The position numbers and the translations under genes were made by a program. Shown here in pieces: positions 14,408 to 23,148 of a stretch of 24,072 nt of DNA. Each line of letters opens with the position of its first letter. Position 1 is the stretch's first letter. The stretch comes from Oscillospiraceae bacterium (lineage in GTDB: Bacteria; Bacillota_A; Clostridia; Oscillospirales; Oscillospiraceae). Below the pieces are notes generated by a model. It had not been told where the DNA came from, searched no databases, and worked only from the letters and a program-made list of their open reading frames with translations. The DNA lies in contig JAFYLN010000009.1 in assembly GCA_017537045.1 (NCBI GenBank), positions 1 through 24,072 on the forward strand, read 5' to 3'.

Positions 14408-15646
14408 ATGAGTGAAACTAGAAGAGTTGTTGTGACCGGTTTGGGCGTTGTCAGCCCCGTGGGCAGCAACATGGAAGCAGCATGGAACAATCTGGTGTCA
14501 GGCTATAACGGTATCGGCCCCATCACTTGCTTTGATACCACGAATTATAAGGCAAAGTTGGGCGCGGAGGTCAAAGGCTTCGACCCTATGGATTATATGG
14601 ATAAGAGTGAGACCCTACGCAGCGATAAGTATGCCCAGTATGCCATGGGCGCGGCGGTTCAGGCAGTGGAAGAAAGCGGCGTCATCGGCACATTGCCCCC
14701 TGAGAGAGTTGCCGTTTACTTTGGCTCCGGTATTGGTGGCCTGAATACCATCAGCACCGAGATCGGCAAGCTGGAAAGCCGTGGCCCCCACCGGGTATCC
14801 CCGCTGTGCGTTCCTATGATGATCGGCAATATGGCTGCCGGTATGATCGCCATCCGCTATAACTGCCAGGGTGCAGCTATGCCTGCGGTGACCGCCTGCG
14901 CATCCGGTTCCAATGCCATCGGTGAAGCCCTCCGGGCCATCCGTCATGGCTACGCGGACGCGGCCATCACCGGCGGTGCGGAAGCATCCATTGTTCCCGT
15001 TGGCGTGGCAGGCTTTATCAATATGAAGGCGCTGTCCGTTTCCGAAGATCCCAATGCGGCCAGCCTGCCTTTTGATGCCCGCCGTGGTGGCTTCGTCATC
15101 GGCGAGGGCGCGGCAGCGCTGGTTCTGGAAGAATACGAACACGCCAAGTCCCGTGGTGCCAAGATCTACGGCGAAGTCTGCGGCTATGGCTCCACCTGTG
15201 ACGCTCACCACATCACCGCACCCCATCCCGAGGCGGAGGGCGGTGCACGGGCTATGAAGCAGGCTCTGGAAGAGGCGGGCTATAACGGAACAGAAACTGT
15301 CTATGTCAATGCCCACGGAACCGGCACTCCCATGAACGATTCCGGCGAGACCCTGGCGATCAAGAAGGCTCTGGGAGAGGAAGCCGCATATAAGGCGATG
15401 GTCAGCTCTACAAAATCCATGACCGGCCATATGCTGGGCGCAGCTGGCGCCATCGAAGCCATCGTGTGCCTGAAGGTGCTGGAAACCGGTATCGTACCGC
15501 CTACTATCAACCTGAATGAGCCGGATCCTAAGTGTGACCTGAACTATGTGCCCAACAAGTGCGTAAATGCCCAAATTGATCTGTGCCTGTCCAATTCTTT
15601 GGGCTTTGGCGGCCATAACGCCTGCCTGGCATTCCGAAAGGTGTAA
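14408..15646 (+). CDS. fabF: 3-oxoacyl-ACP synthase II
   Basis: FabF condenses acyl-ACP with malonyl-ACP, the chain-elongating step. The 412-aa protein has the KAS I/II triad: Cys164 in TACASG, His in NAHGTGT and His in STKSMTGHMLG, plus the C-terminal SLGFGGHNA. It is the only condensing enzyme in the island; no FabH is present to start chains. Priming must therefore use host FabH, acyl-ACP made some other way, or decarboxylation of malonyl-ACP by this enzyme. The ATG at 14408 is set by AAGGAG 6 bases upstream and the conserved N-terminus RRVVVTGLGVVSPVG. accB follows after 3 bases. Confidence 0.94.
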   Translation: MSETRRVVVTGLGVVSPVGSNMEAAWNNLVSGYNGIGPITCFDTTNYKAKLGAEVKGFDPMDYMDKSETLRSDKYAQYAMGAAVQAVEESGVIGTLPPERVAVYFGSGIGGLNTISTEIGKLESRGPHRVSPLCVPMMIGNMAAGMIAIRYNCQGAAMPAVTACASGSNAIGEALRAIRHGYADAAITGGAEASIVPVGVAGFINMKALSVSEDPNAASLPFDARRGGFVIGEGAAALVLEEYEHAKSRGAKIYGEVCGYGSTCDAHHITAPHPEAEGGARAMKQALEEAGYNGTETVYVNAHGTGTPMNDSGETLAIKKALGEEAAYKAMVSSTKSMTGHMLGAAGAIEAIVCLKVLETGIVPPTINLNEPDPKCDLNYVPNKCVNAQIDLCLSNSLGFGGHNACLAFRKV

Positions 15647-15649
15647 GCT

Positions 15650-16066
15650 ATGAAAGATACCGACATTCGCAAATATGCCGAATTGATGAAGGAACTGGGC
15701 CTGACCGGTTTGGAGATCACGGAGGATGATAAAAAGGTCCGTCTGGAACGCAATGTAACTGCTGTTCCAATGCAGACTGCGGTGGTTTCGGAAGCAGTCC
15801 CCACCACTCCAGCAGCAGAAGATACCGACTATATCAGCGTGAAATCGCCTATCGTGGGTCTGTTCTACGCGGCTCCTGCTGAGAATGCCGACCCCTATGT
15901 TTCTTTAGGGGATACGGTGAAAAAGGGCCAGACCCTTTGCATCGTGGAGGCCATGAAGCTGATGAATGAGATCTGCGCCGAAGAAAGCGGCACCATCGAG
16001 AAGATCTGCGTCACCAACGGCCAGATGGTGGAATACGGCACAGAGCTGTTCCGAATCAAGAGGTAA
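15650..16066 (+). CDS. accB: Biotin carboxyl carrier protein of acetyl-CoA carboxylase
   Basis: The 138-aa protein carries the biotin that shuttles CO2 between AccC and AccDA. The C-terminal biotinyl domain (about 60-138) contains the EAMKLMN motif with Lys103 as biotin site and the usual KSPIVGLFY start. An N-terminal helix (about 1-30) and a short Ala/Pro/Thr linker precede it. Length is a little under the E. coli 156 residues because the linker is short. A biotin ligase is not in the window, so the host BirA must modify it. It is spaced 3 bases from fabF and 4 bases from fabZ. Confidence 0.93.
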   Translation: MKDTDIRKYAELMKELGLTGLEITEDDKKVRLERNVTAVPMQTAVVSEAVPTTPAAEDTDYISVKSPIVGLFYAAPAENADPYVSLGDTVKKGQTLCIVEAMKLMNEICAEESGTIEKICVTNGQMVEYGTELFRIKR

Positions 16067-16070
16067 GCCT

Positions 16071-16487
16071 ATGAACAAGGAAGAAATTATGCAGATCCTG
16101 CCCCACCGGAACAATATGCTGCTTGTGGACGATGTGGCGGAGGAAAACGGCGAAGCTATCGGTCACTACCATGTCCGCGGAGATGAGTTCTTTTTGAAAG
16201 GACATTTTCCCGGAAACCCCATCGTCCCCGGCGTCATCCTGTGTGAGATCCTGGCCCAGTCGGCTTGTATTCTGCTGAAGGATCAAATGACCAAGGGTAA
16301 ACTGCCGGTCTACACGGGACTGAACAATGTAAAGTTCCGTTCCCCGGTAAAGCCTGGGGATGTGATCGAGACCCGCTGCCATATCAAACGGGCAAAGCAA
16401 CCTTTCTACTTTGCGGAAGGCACTGTTACGGTAGGTGACAGGCTCTGTGTTTCTGCTGAATTTTCCTTTGCTATTACAGGAGAATAA
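16071..16487 (+). CDS. fabZ: 3-hydroxyacyl-ACP dehydratase
   Basis: FabZ dehydrates 3-hydroxyacyl-ACP to trans-2-enoyl-ACP. The 138-aa hot-dog-fold protein starts MNKEEIMQILPHRNNMLLVD. It has the catalytic His45 in KGHFPGNPIVPGV and Glu59 in the following ILCEILAQ helix. With FabG, FabK and FabF it completes the elongation cycle. No isomerase (FabA or FabM) is present in the island, so it would make saturated chains unless the host supplies one. The start is ATG 16071, after an AGAGG site within the end of accB; the longer frame back to 15966 runs through accB. accC follows after 3 bases. Confidence 0.94.
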   Translation: MNKEEIMQILPHRNNMLLVDDVAEENGEAIGHYHVRGDEFFLKGHFPGNPIVPGVILCEILAQSACILLKDQMTKGKLPVYTGLNNVKFRSPVKPGDVIETRCHIKRAKQPFYFAEGTVTVGDRLCVSAEFSFAITGE

Positions 16488-16490
16488 GCT

Positions 16491-17798
16491 ATGTTTTCAA
16501 AGATTTTAGTTGCGAACCGGGGCGAGATTGCCGTCCGGATCATCCGTGCCTGCAAGGAGATGGGCGTCGCAACCGTGGCAGTCTACTCTGAGGTGGATAA
16601 AGATGCTCTCCATGTAGCACTGGCAGATCAAGCCTACTGTATTGGCGGCCCGGAAGCCACGGAAAGCTACTTAAACGAGAAACAGATCATCAGCACTGCA
16701 CTTCTCGCCGGAGCCCAGGCCATCCATCCAGGTTACGGATTTCTGTCTGAAAATGCCCACTTTGCCCGGCTCTGCCGGAAAAACGGCCTGGTATTTATCG
16801 GACCTGACCCGGAGAGCATGGAGCGGCTCAGTGACAAGGCGGCGCTGAAGGAACTGTTCAGCCATACCGGGTTGCAAGTGATTCCCGGCACCAAGGTGCT
16901 GTCTTCTGTGGAAGAAGCAAAAAACGCGGCGCAGAAAATCGGCTACCCGGTGATGCTCAAGGCCTGCGCTGGCGGCGGTGGCCGGGGTATCCGGCTGATC
17001 CAGACGGCGGATGAATTGGAGGACGCCTGGCATCAGGCGACCAGCGAAGCCCTCAGCGCCTTTGGAGATGGGAGTGTATATCTGGAAAAGTATGTGTATC
17101 CCGCCCGACACGTGGAGTTGCAGATTCTGGCAGACGAGCATGGAAATGTAGTCTGCCTGGGGGAACGGGATTGTTCCTTGCAGCGGCGCAACCAAAAGCT
17201 GATCGAAGAAACACCGTCCCCTGCGGTACATGATTTTCAGCGTAAGCAAATCATGGAAAAAGCGGTGGATGCGGTGAAAAAGATCGGCTATATGGGTGCC
17301 GGTACCCTGGAATTTCTGCTGGATAAGTTCGGAAATTTCTGGTTCATGGAGATGAATGTGCGGCTGCAGGTAGAGCACTGCGTCACGGAAATGCTGACCG
17401 GTATCGACTTAGTCAAATGGCAGATCCGTATTGCCGCGGGCATTTTCCTGAATTTTGACCAGGAGAATATTCCTATGACTGGCTGCGCCATCGAGTGCCG
17501 CATCAACGCAAAAAGCTGTGGGCAGCTGAAGATGCTCCATGTCCCCGGTGGACCCTCGGTGCGGTTCGATACCTGCCTGATCCCCGGCACGAAAGTGACA
17601 CCTTATTATGATTCCCTTCTTGGCAAGCTGATCGTCTATGCCAAGACCCGTGAGGAGACGCTGCGGAAGCTCCGGGCTGCCCTTTGCGAGCTGGTGATCG
17701 AGGGAATCCCAACAAACATTGAAGAACAACTGAGCATTATCACCGATGACCGTTTTACATCCGGCGATTATGACCTGACATTTATGGGGAGCCGTTAA
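16491..17798 (+). CDS. accC: Biotin carboxylase subunit of acetyl-CoA carboxylase
   Basis: AccC carboxylates biotin on AccB using ATP and bicarbonate. The 435-aa protein shows the N-terminal ILVANRGEIAVRIIRACKEMG, the ATP-grasp glycine loop AGGGGRGIR, and the active-site strand FMEMNVRLQVEH. It is about 15 residues shorter than E. coli AccC. The segment after ECRINA is contracted (INAKSCGQLKMLHVPGGP), and GHAIECRINAE appears here as GCAIECRINAK. NxRxQVEH carries Val and Leu where Thr and Ile are usual. I believe related Clostridia FAS-operon AccC proteins share the contraction, but I could not compare them. AGGAG within the end of fabZ provides the ribosome site; accD follows after 3 bases. 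Confidence 0.92.
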   Translation: MFSKILVANRGEIAVRIIRACKEMGVATVAVYSEVDKDALHVALADQAYCIGGPEATESYLNEKQIISTALLAGAQAIHPGYGFLSENAHFARLCRKNGLVFIGPDPESMERLSDKAALKELFSHTGLQVIPGTKVLSSVEEAKNAAQKIGYPVMLKACAGGGGRGIRLIQTADELEDAWHQATSEALSAFGDGSVYLEKYVYPARHVELQILADEHGNVVCLGERDCSLQRRNQKLIEETPSPAVHDFQRKQIMEKAVDAVKKIGYMGAGTLEFLLDKFGNFWFMEMNVRLQVEHCVTEMLTGIDLVKWQIRIAAGIFLNFDQENIPMTGCAIECRINAKSCGQLKMLHVPGGPSVRFDTCLIPGTKVTPYYDSLLGKLIVYAKTREETLRKLRAALCELVIEGIPTNIEEQLSIITDDRFTSGDYDLTFMGSR

Positions 17799-17801
17799 TA
17801 T

Positions 17802-18653
17802 ATGGCCTTTATCAATTTTCTGAAACCGAAAAACGCATTGGAAGAGGGAGGGCGTGCATCCGCGCCTGTCCATCAGGATGCCGGAGAGCCGGAGAAAACT
17901 TGCCCCAACTGCCACAAGGCGATCCCTCTAAGCAATCTCTGGGCGGCTGATTTGGTGTGCCCCTGCGGCTACCATTTTCGCATGAAGGCCCGTCAGCGCA
18001 TCAAGCTGATCACGGATAAGGGCAGCTTTCAGGAACTGCTCGCCGATATCCGTTCCTGTAATCCACTGGATTTCCCTGGCTATACCGAAAAGGTGGAAAC
18101 TGTCACGAACGCCAGCGGTGAAACGGAGGCCGTAATTTGCGGTACCGCGGACATTGGCGGAATCCGTTGTGCGATGTTTGTGATGGAGCCATATTTTATG
18201 ATGGGCTCCATGGGCAGTGCCGTAGGCGAGAAGATCACGAGACTGTTTGAGTACGCCACAGAGCATCATTTGCCGGTGATCGGTTACACGGTTTCCGGCG
18301 GCGCACGGATGCAGGAAGGTTTGCTTTCTCTGATGCAGATGGCGAAAACCAGTGCCGCCGTCAAGCGTCATAGCGACGCCGGGCAACTCTATATCGCGGT
18401 GCTGACCGACCCTACCACCGGCGGCGTCACCGCCAGCTTTGCCATGGAGGCGGATATCATCATCGCCGAGCCGGGGGCAACGGTGGGTTTTGCGGGGGCA
18501 AGAGTGATCGAGCAGACTACCAGAAAAGCATTGCCGAAAGAATTCCAAAAGTCGGAATTTGTTTTGGAGCACGGCTTTATTGACCGGATCTGTGCCAGAT
18601 CTGCCCAGAAGAAATTGCTGACAGAGCTTCTGCAGCTGCACAGGAGAGGATAA
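17802..18653 (+). CDS. accD: Acetyl-CoA carboxylase carboxyltransferase subunit beta
   Basis: AccD and AccA together transfer the carboxyl group from carboxybiotin to acetyl-CoA to give malonyl-CoA. The 283-aa protein has the N-terminal zinc ribbon and a crotonase-like carboxyltransferase domain (GYTVSGGARMQEG, TDPTTGGVTASFAM, AEPGATVGFAGARVIEQT). The zinc ribbon is slightly odd: the first pair is CPNC, but the second is C-P-C rather than the usual C-x2-C. The codons TGC CCC TGC show this directly. Metal binding may still occur with altered geometry. It has a basic, variable N-terminus and starts 3 bases after accC. Confidence 0.92.
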   Translation: MAFINFLKPKNALEEGGRASAPVHQDAGEPEKTCPNCHKAIPLSNLWAADLVCPCGYHFRMKARQRIKLITDKGSFQELLADIRSCNPLDFPGYTEKVETVTNASGETEAVICGTADIGGIRCAMFVMEPYFMMGSMGSAVGEKITRLFEYATEHHLPVIGYTVSGGARMQEGLLSLMQMAKTSAAVKRHSDAGQLYIAVLTDPTTGGVTASFAMEADIIIAEPGATVGFAGARVIEQTTRKALPKEFQKSEFVLEHGFIDRICARSAQKKLLTELLQLHRRG

Positions 18654-18656
18654 CGG

Positions 18657-19436
18657 ATGACACAAGTACCCTATGCCATCGTCAAACACGCCCGGGACAA
18701 TATGCGTCCAACAGGTCTTGACTATATTCGCAATATTTTTACAGGCTTTATTCAAATGCACGGTGACCGACGCTTTGCTGATGATCCGGCCATTGTTGGC
18801 GGTGTTGCTTGGCTGGGAGATATGAGCGTTACTGTAATCGCCATTGAAAAAGGCCACACCGCCAAAGAGCGGCAGCAGCGCAATTTCGGCGCCCCCAACC
18901 CGGAAGGCTACCGCAAGGCTCTGCGATTGATGAAGCAGGCAGAAAAATTCGGCCGCCCGGTGATCTGCTTTGTGGATACCTCCGGTGCCTACTGCGGCAT
19001 CGGCGCAGAAGAACGGGGTCAGGGCCAGGCCATTGCTGAGAATCTGATGGAGATGTCCGCCCTCTGCGTGCCGGTAATTTCTTTCCTCATTGGTGAGGGC
19101 GGCAGCGGCGGCGCATTAGCGCTGGCTGTGGCTGACCGGGTATGGATGCTGGATAACGCAGTATATTCTGTGATCTCTCCAGAGGGCTGCGCCAGCATTC
19201 TGTGGAAGGACGCAAAAAAAGCGGAGGAGGCTGCTGCCAGCTTGAAGCTGACAGCCCAGGATGCCCTTTCCTTTGGCGTGATCGAACGGATCATCTCAGA
19301 AACGGATATTGGAAAACAACCGTTTTACGACCGTATCGGTCAGGAACTTTCGGAGGAGCTGACACAGCTGTCCGGCGATCCGGATTTGATACAGAAACGC
19401 TATGACCGATTCCGAAAGCTGGGAGTAACAAAATGA
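18657..19436 (+). CDS. accA: Acetyl-CoA carboxylase carboxyltransferase subunit alpha
   Basis: This is the partner of AccD in the carboxyltransferase. The 259-aa protein contains the conserved FTGFIQMHGDRRFADDPAIVGG start of the core, VDTSGAYCGIGAEERGQG, and FLIGEGGSGGALALAVADRV with the oxyanion-forming glycines. It is shorter than the 319-residue E. coli protein because the N-terminal helical extension is reduced, as in many Clostridia. Its TGA overlaps the start of the acyl-CoA synthetase (ATGA), showing that the ligase belongs to the same transcript and is translationally coupled to the FAS genes. Confidence 0.93.
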   Translation: MTQVPYAIVKHARDNMRPTGLDYIRNIFTGFIQMHGDRRFADDPAIVGGVAWLGDMSVTVIAIEKGHTAKERQQRNFGAPNPEGYRKALRLMKQAEKFGRPVICFVDTSGAYCGIGAEERGQGQAIAENLMEMSALCVPVISFLIGEGGSGGALALAVADRVWMLDNAVYSVISPEGCASILWKDAKKAEEAAASLKLTAQDALSFGVIERIISETDIGKQPFYDRIGQELSEELTQLSGDPDLIQKRYDRFRKLGVTK

Positions 19437-21067
19437 GCATTTATAAGAATTTTTGCACGGAAGTTCTGGATGAAAACGGTAATCTGCAGAATCTTACTCT
19501 GAATTATCCCGAAAACTTCAACTTTGGCTACGATGTGGTGGACGCTATCGCAGAGGAAACCCCCGATAAAAAAGCACTTGTCTGGTGCAACACCGAAAAT
19601 GAGGAGCATATCTTTACCTTTGCGCAGGTGGCAGAGCAGTCTGCTCGGTATGCCAATGTATTCAAAAGCGCCGGTATCGGACGGGGCAGCCGTGTGATGC
19701 TGATTTTGAAGCGGCATTATGAGTATTGGTTTGCCGCAGTTGCACTGCATAAGCTGGGGGCCACCGCAATCCCGGCCACCCATATGCTAACGGTAAAGGA
19801 CTATATCTACCGTATCCGCATGGCGAAAGTGGATGCGATCCTTTGCACCCCCTACAATGACGTCCCGAAAAAAATCCGCTGTGCGGTTGCGGAAGCAGGA
19901 TCGGGCTGCGTTCTCTGGACGGTAAAAAAGGATGTGCCTGATTTCCGCAATCTCACTGCCGAAGCTGCTGCAGCCTCTGAGAATTTTTCACGGCAGGAAA
20001 CTGCTGTCACGGACCCCATGCTGATGTATTTTACCTCCGGCACCACCGGCAATCCCAAGGGGGTCATCCACGACTTTTCCTACTCTTTGGCGCACATCGT
20101 AACGGCGAAATACTGGCAGCAGGCGGAGGATAACGGTTTGCATTTTACCGTGGCGGAGACCGGCTGGGCCAAGGCCTCCTGGGGCAAAATTTACGGTCAA
20201 TGGCTGGTTGGCAGTGCTGTTATGGTTTATGACTTTGACAATTTTGAGCCGAAGCAGCTCTGTACGGTCATCAACCGCTACGGTGTGACCTCCTTCTGCG
20301 CGCCGCCCACCGTATACCGCTATCTGGTGCGGAAGGGTATCCCGGATATGCCCAGCCTGCGGCACGCTTCTACCGCCGGGGAAATGCTGGCCCCCGAGGT
20401 GTTCCGCAAGTTTACGGAAAAGACCGGCCTTCCCCTGTGCGAGGGCTACGGTCAGACAGAGACCACCCTGCTGATGGCAAACTTCCGGGGAAGTGACCCT
20501 GTGGCCGGTTCTATGGGAGCCATATCGCCTTTCTACCATATCGAGCTGCGGGGCAAGGACGGAAAGCCGGTTCCCGTGGGCGAGATTGGCGAAGTTGTTA
20601 TCATTCCACCGGAAAACGGCCGCCAGGTGGGTGTATTCTGCGGGTATCTGGATAACGAGGAACAGTACAACTATGTGTGGCGGAACGGTGTATATCACAC
20701 CGGTGATGCCGCCTATATGGATGAGAACGGACGGTATTGGTTTCATGGGCGTTTTGACGACATCATCAAAACCGGCGGCTACCGGGTGGGTCCTTATGAA
20801 GTGGAGAATGTGCTGATGGAGCATCCGGCTGTGGTGGAATGCAGTGTGGTGGGCGTACCCGATACACTGCGGGGTCAGGCTATCAAGGCCTTCATCGTTC
20901 TGGGCAAAGGGTACGAAGCTTCTCAGACTTTGGAGCTGGAGATCAAGGACGCCTGCAACAAGAAGCTGGCGGAATATAAGTGGATCCGTATTCTGGAGTT
21001 TGTTCAGGAGATGCCTAAAACCATCAGCGGTAAGATCCGAAAAACAGAACTCAGAAACGCAACCTGA
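19433..21067 (+). CDS. AMP-forming acyl-CoA synthetase, medium-chain (ACSM-like) type
   Basis: The 544-aa adenylate-forming enzyme activates a carboxylic acid with ATP and couples it to CoA. It has the P-loop YFTSGTTGNPKGVIH, the A5-type segment GYGQTETT, the hinge GRFDDIIKTGGYRVGPYEVE and the catalytic Lys534 in PKTISGKIRK. The segment ETGWAKASWGKIYGQW resembles acetyl-CoA synthetase-like medium-chain ligases (ACSM). Substrate is not readable: medium-chain fatty, aromatic or branched acids are all possible. It is the eleventh gene of the operon, overlapping accA by four bases, which is not a standard FAS operon member. It could supply acyl-CoA from exogenous or released acids, or act directly on a FAS product. 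Confidence 0.88.
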   Translation: MSIYKNFCTEVLDENGNLQNLTLNYPENFNFGYDVVDAIAEETPDKKALVWCNTENEEHIFTFAQVAEQSARYANVFKSAGIGRGSRVMLILKRHYEYWFAAVALHKLGATAIPATHMLTVKDYIYRIRMAKVDAILCTPYNDVPKKIRCAVAEAGSGCVLWTVKKDVPDFRNLTAEAAAASENFSRQETAVTDPMLMYFTSGTTGNPKGVIHDFSYSLAHIVTAKYWQQAEDNGLHFTVAETGWAKASWGKIYGQWLVGSAVMVYDFDNFEPKQLCTVINRYGVTSFCAPPTVYRYLVRKGIPDMPSLRHASTAGEMLAPEVFRKFTEKTGLPLCEGYGQTETTLLMANFRGSDPVAGSMGAISPFYHIELRGKDGKPVPVGEIGEVVIIPPENGRQVGVFCGYLDNEEQYNYVWRNGVYHTGDAAYMDENGRYWFHGRFDDIIKTGGYRVGPYEVENVLMEHPAVVECSVVGVPDTLRGQAIKAFIVLGKGYEASQTLELEIKDACNKKLAEYKWIRILEFVQEMPKTISGKIRKTELRNAT

Positions 21068-21069
21068 TA

Positions 21070-21104
21070 CATAGCCGTATGAGCTAAAAACTCATGCGGC
21101 TATG
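21070..21104. terminator. Stem-loop after the FAS operon
   Basis: CATAGCCGTATGAG (21070-21083), a 7-base loop and CTCATGCGGCTATG (21091-21104) make a 14-bp stem with one wobble. Only a weak T stretch (TGTGTTTG) follows, so termination may be incomplete. It separates the operon from the regulator's own promoter. Confidence 0.6.
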
Positions 21105-21109
21105 TGTGT

Positions 21110-21138
21110 TTGACGAAAAAAAGATCATGTGGTATAGT
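21110..21138 (+). promoter_or_regulatory. Promoter of the regulator-thioesterase unit
   Basis: TTGACG (21110-21115), a 17-bp spacer and TATAGT (21133-21138) form a near-consensus SigA promoter 48 bases before the regulator start. Its strength contrasts with the activator-type promoter of acpP and suggests constitutive expression of the regulator. Confidence 0.75.
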
Positions 21139-21185
21139 ATTGAAATGTTGAAGCATCAACCTTTATCTTTTTGCAGGAGCATTCT

Positions 21186-23147
21186 ATGAATCACATTCCC
21201 TCTCATTTGCCGGAGATCCTGAACCGTAATATATCCGGCTATCATCAATACTGTCTTTCGGGAAACGCAAGGCCTATTTTTATCAGCGAAAATCTGTGTG
21301 GCATGATAAATTTGCCCCAAAGTGCCATTTTTGACGAGCTTGAGGACCGATATGCCCAGCGCGTCCATCCGTCTGACCGGGATAGTTATCAACTGTTTCT
21401 GGAACAGCTGCGCTGTCAGCCGCAGACTCAGACCGCGCAATACCGCTTGATTCGCGGCGATGGAAGCATCCTGTTTGTCTGCGATACCATGACCTCCTAT
21501 CTGCAAGGCACGCAAATGCTTGCAGATTCTGTTCTGACGGATATTACGCAGATCAAAGCAGAAAATCAGAATCTGCAATATTTGAACGATACGACCCCCT
21601 GCGGTTTCCTGAAATACACTTGTGAGAAAAATCCGAGAGTCACATTTATCAATGACAGGATGCTGAATATCCTTGGCTTTACAAAGCATCCTGACGGCGA
21701 ATATGATGATCTTGCGCTATATATGAGCAACATCTATACAATGATCCCCACAGATGAGCGGGGACGCTTCTCCCGGTATCTAGAACGGGTTTATGAGCAG
21801 GGTGTACCCATCGCCGGTGAAATGACGGCACTCAAGCAGGATGGTTCCCGGATTCATGTTTTCGGCTGGGTCACAAAATGTGTCAACGAACTTGGTGAAG
21901 AAGAATTCCAAAGCGCTTTTATGGACATAACGGAACGATACCGGCAGAAGAAGGAACAGGAAACCAGCCGGTATTTGAAGGCACTGACAGAGGTTTACGA
22001 CAAGGTGTTTGAATTCGATCTGCGTGAACGCACGGTGAAGTGCCTGTACGGTCAGAATTCCCCCAGCTTCAAATGGCTGGAAAATATTCCTATGCAAATG
22101 CAGGAAGCCACAGAAAAATGGATCACGGGCAGTGCTGCGGAAGCAGACAAGGATCAGCTTCGGAGCTTCTTTGGGGAATTCTACCAGAGAAAACTGACGG
22201 GGCATGAAGGCCGCCCACCTCAGATCACATATCGGGCGCTTTCCTCCTCCGGAAGCTATCAGACCTATAATGGCGTATTCCTGATGCTGGATAGTGATAC
22301 CAGCCTGTATTGCTGCCGCAGAGCAACTGAGTTGCCAGAGCAGACAGGAATGCAGGAATTGGCCATGCGGTTTACAGAAGGTGTTGTAGCCTTTGAGGTG
22401 GAAAATGACACAGTCAAGCCTATGTATATCAGCGAGAATGTCTGCTCCTTCTTTGGCTATGACCGGGAAGAATGGGTGGCACTGGCGGAGAAGAAACCAA
22501 CAATTCGGGAGTTTATTGCCCAAAGCGGCATCAGCTATACTGAGGTAAAGACACTCTTTTCCTCCGGTGAAGCAGAATTCACCTATTTTGATATAGAGCG
22601 GAATGTTTATCGCCGCATTCGGGCGATCTGCTCCGGAAATTACAAAAGCGACGGAAAATGTTATGTAATGCTGTATAATTTGGATGCGAAAGCAACGGAA
22701 AGTATACAGCGTAGGATTCGCATTCGTACCTTTGGCTACTTTGATGTTTTCGTGGACGAAAAACCCATCGCCTTCCGGAACGAAAAGTCCAAAGAACTGC
22801 TTGCATTGCTGGTTGACCGCCGGGGCGGCTTTGTATCCTCTGAAGAAGCAATCAGTTTCCTGTGGGAGGATGAGCCTGCAAACACCGTTACTTTGTCTAG
22901 ATATCGGAAGGTGGCCTTGCGGCTTAAAAATATTCTGGAGGAATATGGGATTTCGGAAATTGTGGAGTCTGTAAATGGCAAGCGCAGGATCGCTGCGGAA
23001 AAAGTGCAGTGTGACCTGTACGATTACTTGACCGGCCAGGAGGAACACGCGCAGCTTTTCAAGGGCAGCTATTTGACCAATTACAGTTGGGGCGAAACAA
23101 CGCTTGCTGAACTGACCGGGGACCATCTTTACGGAACGGGAGAGTAA
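21186..23147 (+). CDS. Multi-PAS sensor with winged-helix (SARP-like) C-terminal domain
   Basis: The 653-aa cytoplasmic protein has no membrane segment. PAS-like domains are visible at about 15-120 (RPIFISENLCGM ... VHPSDRDSY ... YRLIRGDGS), 130-255 (TFINDRMLNILGF ... FMDITERYRQKKE), a weaker one at 265-375, and 385-500 (PMYISENVCSFFGYDREEW). The C-terminal ~150 residues begin IRIRTFGYFDVFVDEKPIAFRNEKSKELLALLVDRRGGFVSSEEAISFLW. This is the OmpR/SARP-type winged helix that also opens bacterial transcriptional-activation-domain proteins. It is likely a one-component activator sensing a ligand through PAS. The ATG at 21186 has AGGAG 7 bases upstream; a TTG at 21171 is less likely. It is co-transcribed with the thioesterase and is the candidate activator of the acpP operon. 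Confidence 0.8.
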   Translation: MNHIPSHLPEILNRNISGYHQYCLSGNARPIFISENLCGMINLPQSAIFDELEDRYAQRVHPSDRDSYQLFLEQLRCQPQTQTAQYRLIRGDGSILFVCDTMTSYLQGTQMLADSVLTDITQIKAENQNLQYLNDTTPCGFLKYTCEKNPRVTFINDRMLNILGFTKHPDGEYDDLALYMSNIYTMIPTDERGRFSRYLERVYEQGVPIAGEMTALKQDGSRIHVFGWVTKCVNELGEEEFQSAFMDITERYRQKKEQETSRYLKALTEVYDKVFEFDLRERTVKCLYGQNSPSFKWLENIPMQMQEATEKWITGSAAEADKDQLRSFFGEFYQRKLTGHEGRPPQITYRALSSSGSYQTYNGVFLMLDSDTSLYCCRRATELPEQTGMQELAMRFTEGVVAFEVENDTVKPMYISENVCSFFGYDREEWVALAEKKPTIREFIAQSGISYTEVKTLFSSGEAEFTYFDIERNVYRRIRAICSGNYKSDGKCYVMLYNLDAKATESIQRRIRIRTFGYFDVFVDEKPIAFRNEKSKELLALLVDRRGGFVSSEEAISFLWEDEPANTVTLSRYRKVALRLKNILEEYGISEIVESVNGKRRIAAEKVQCDLYDYLTGQEEHAQLFKGSYLTNYSWGETTLAELTGDHLYGTGE

Positions 23148-23148
23148 T

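Noticed and set aside
14615..15616. Long minus-strand frame opposite fabF
   Set aside because: It is a shadow of a strongly supported gene with intact catalytic residues; the antisense product shows no family pattern.
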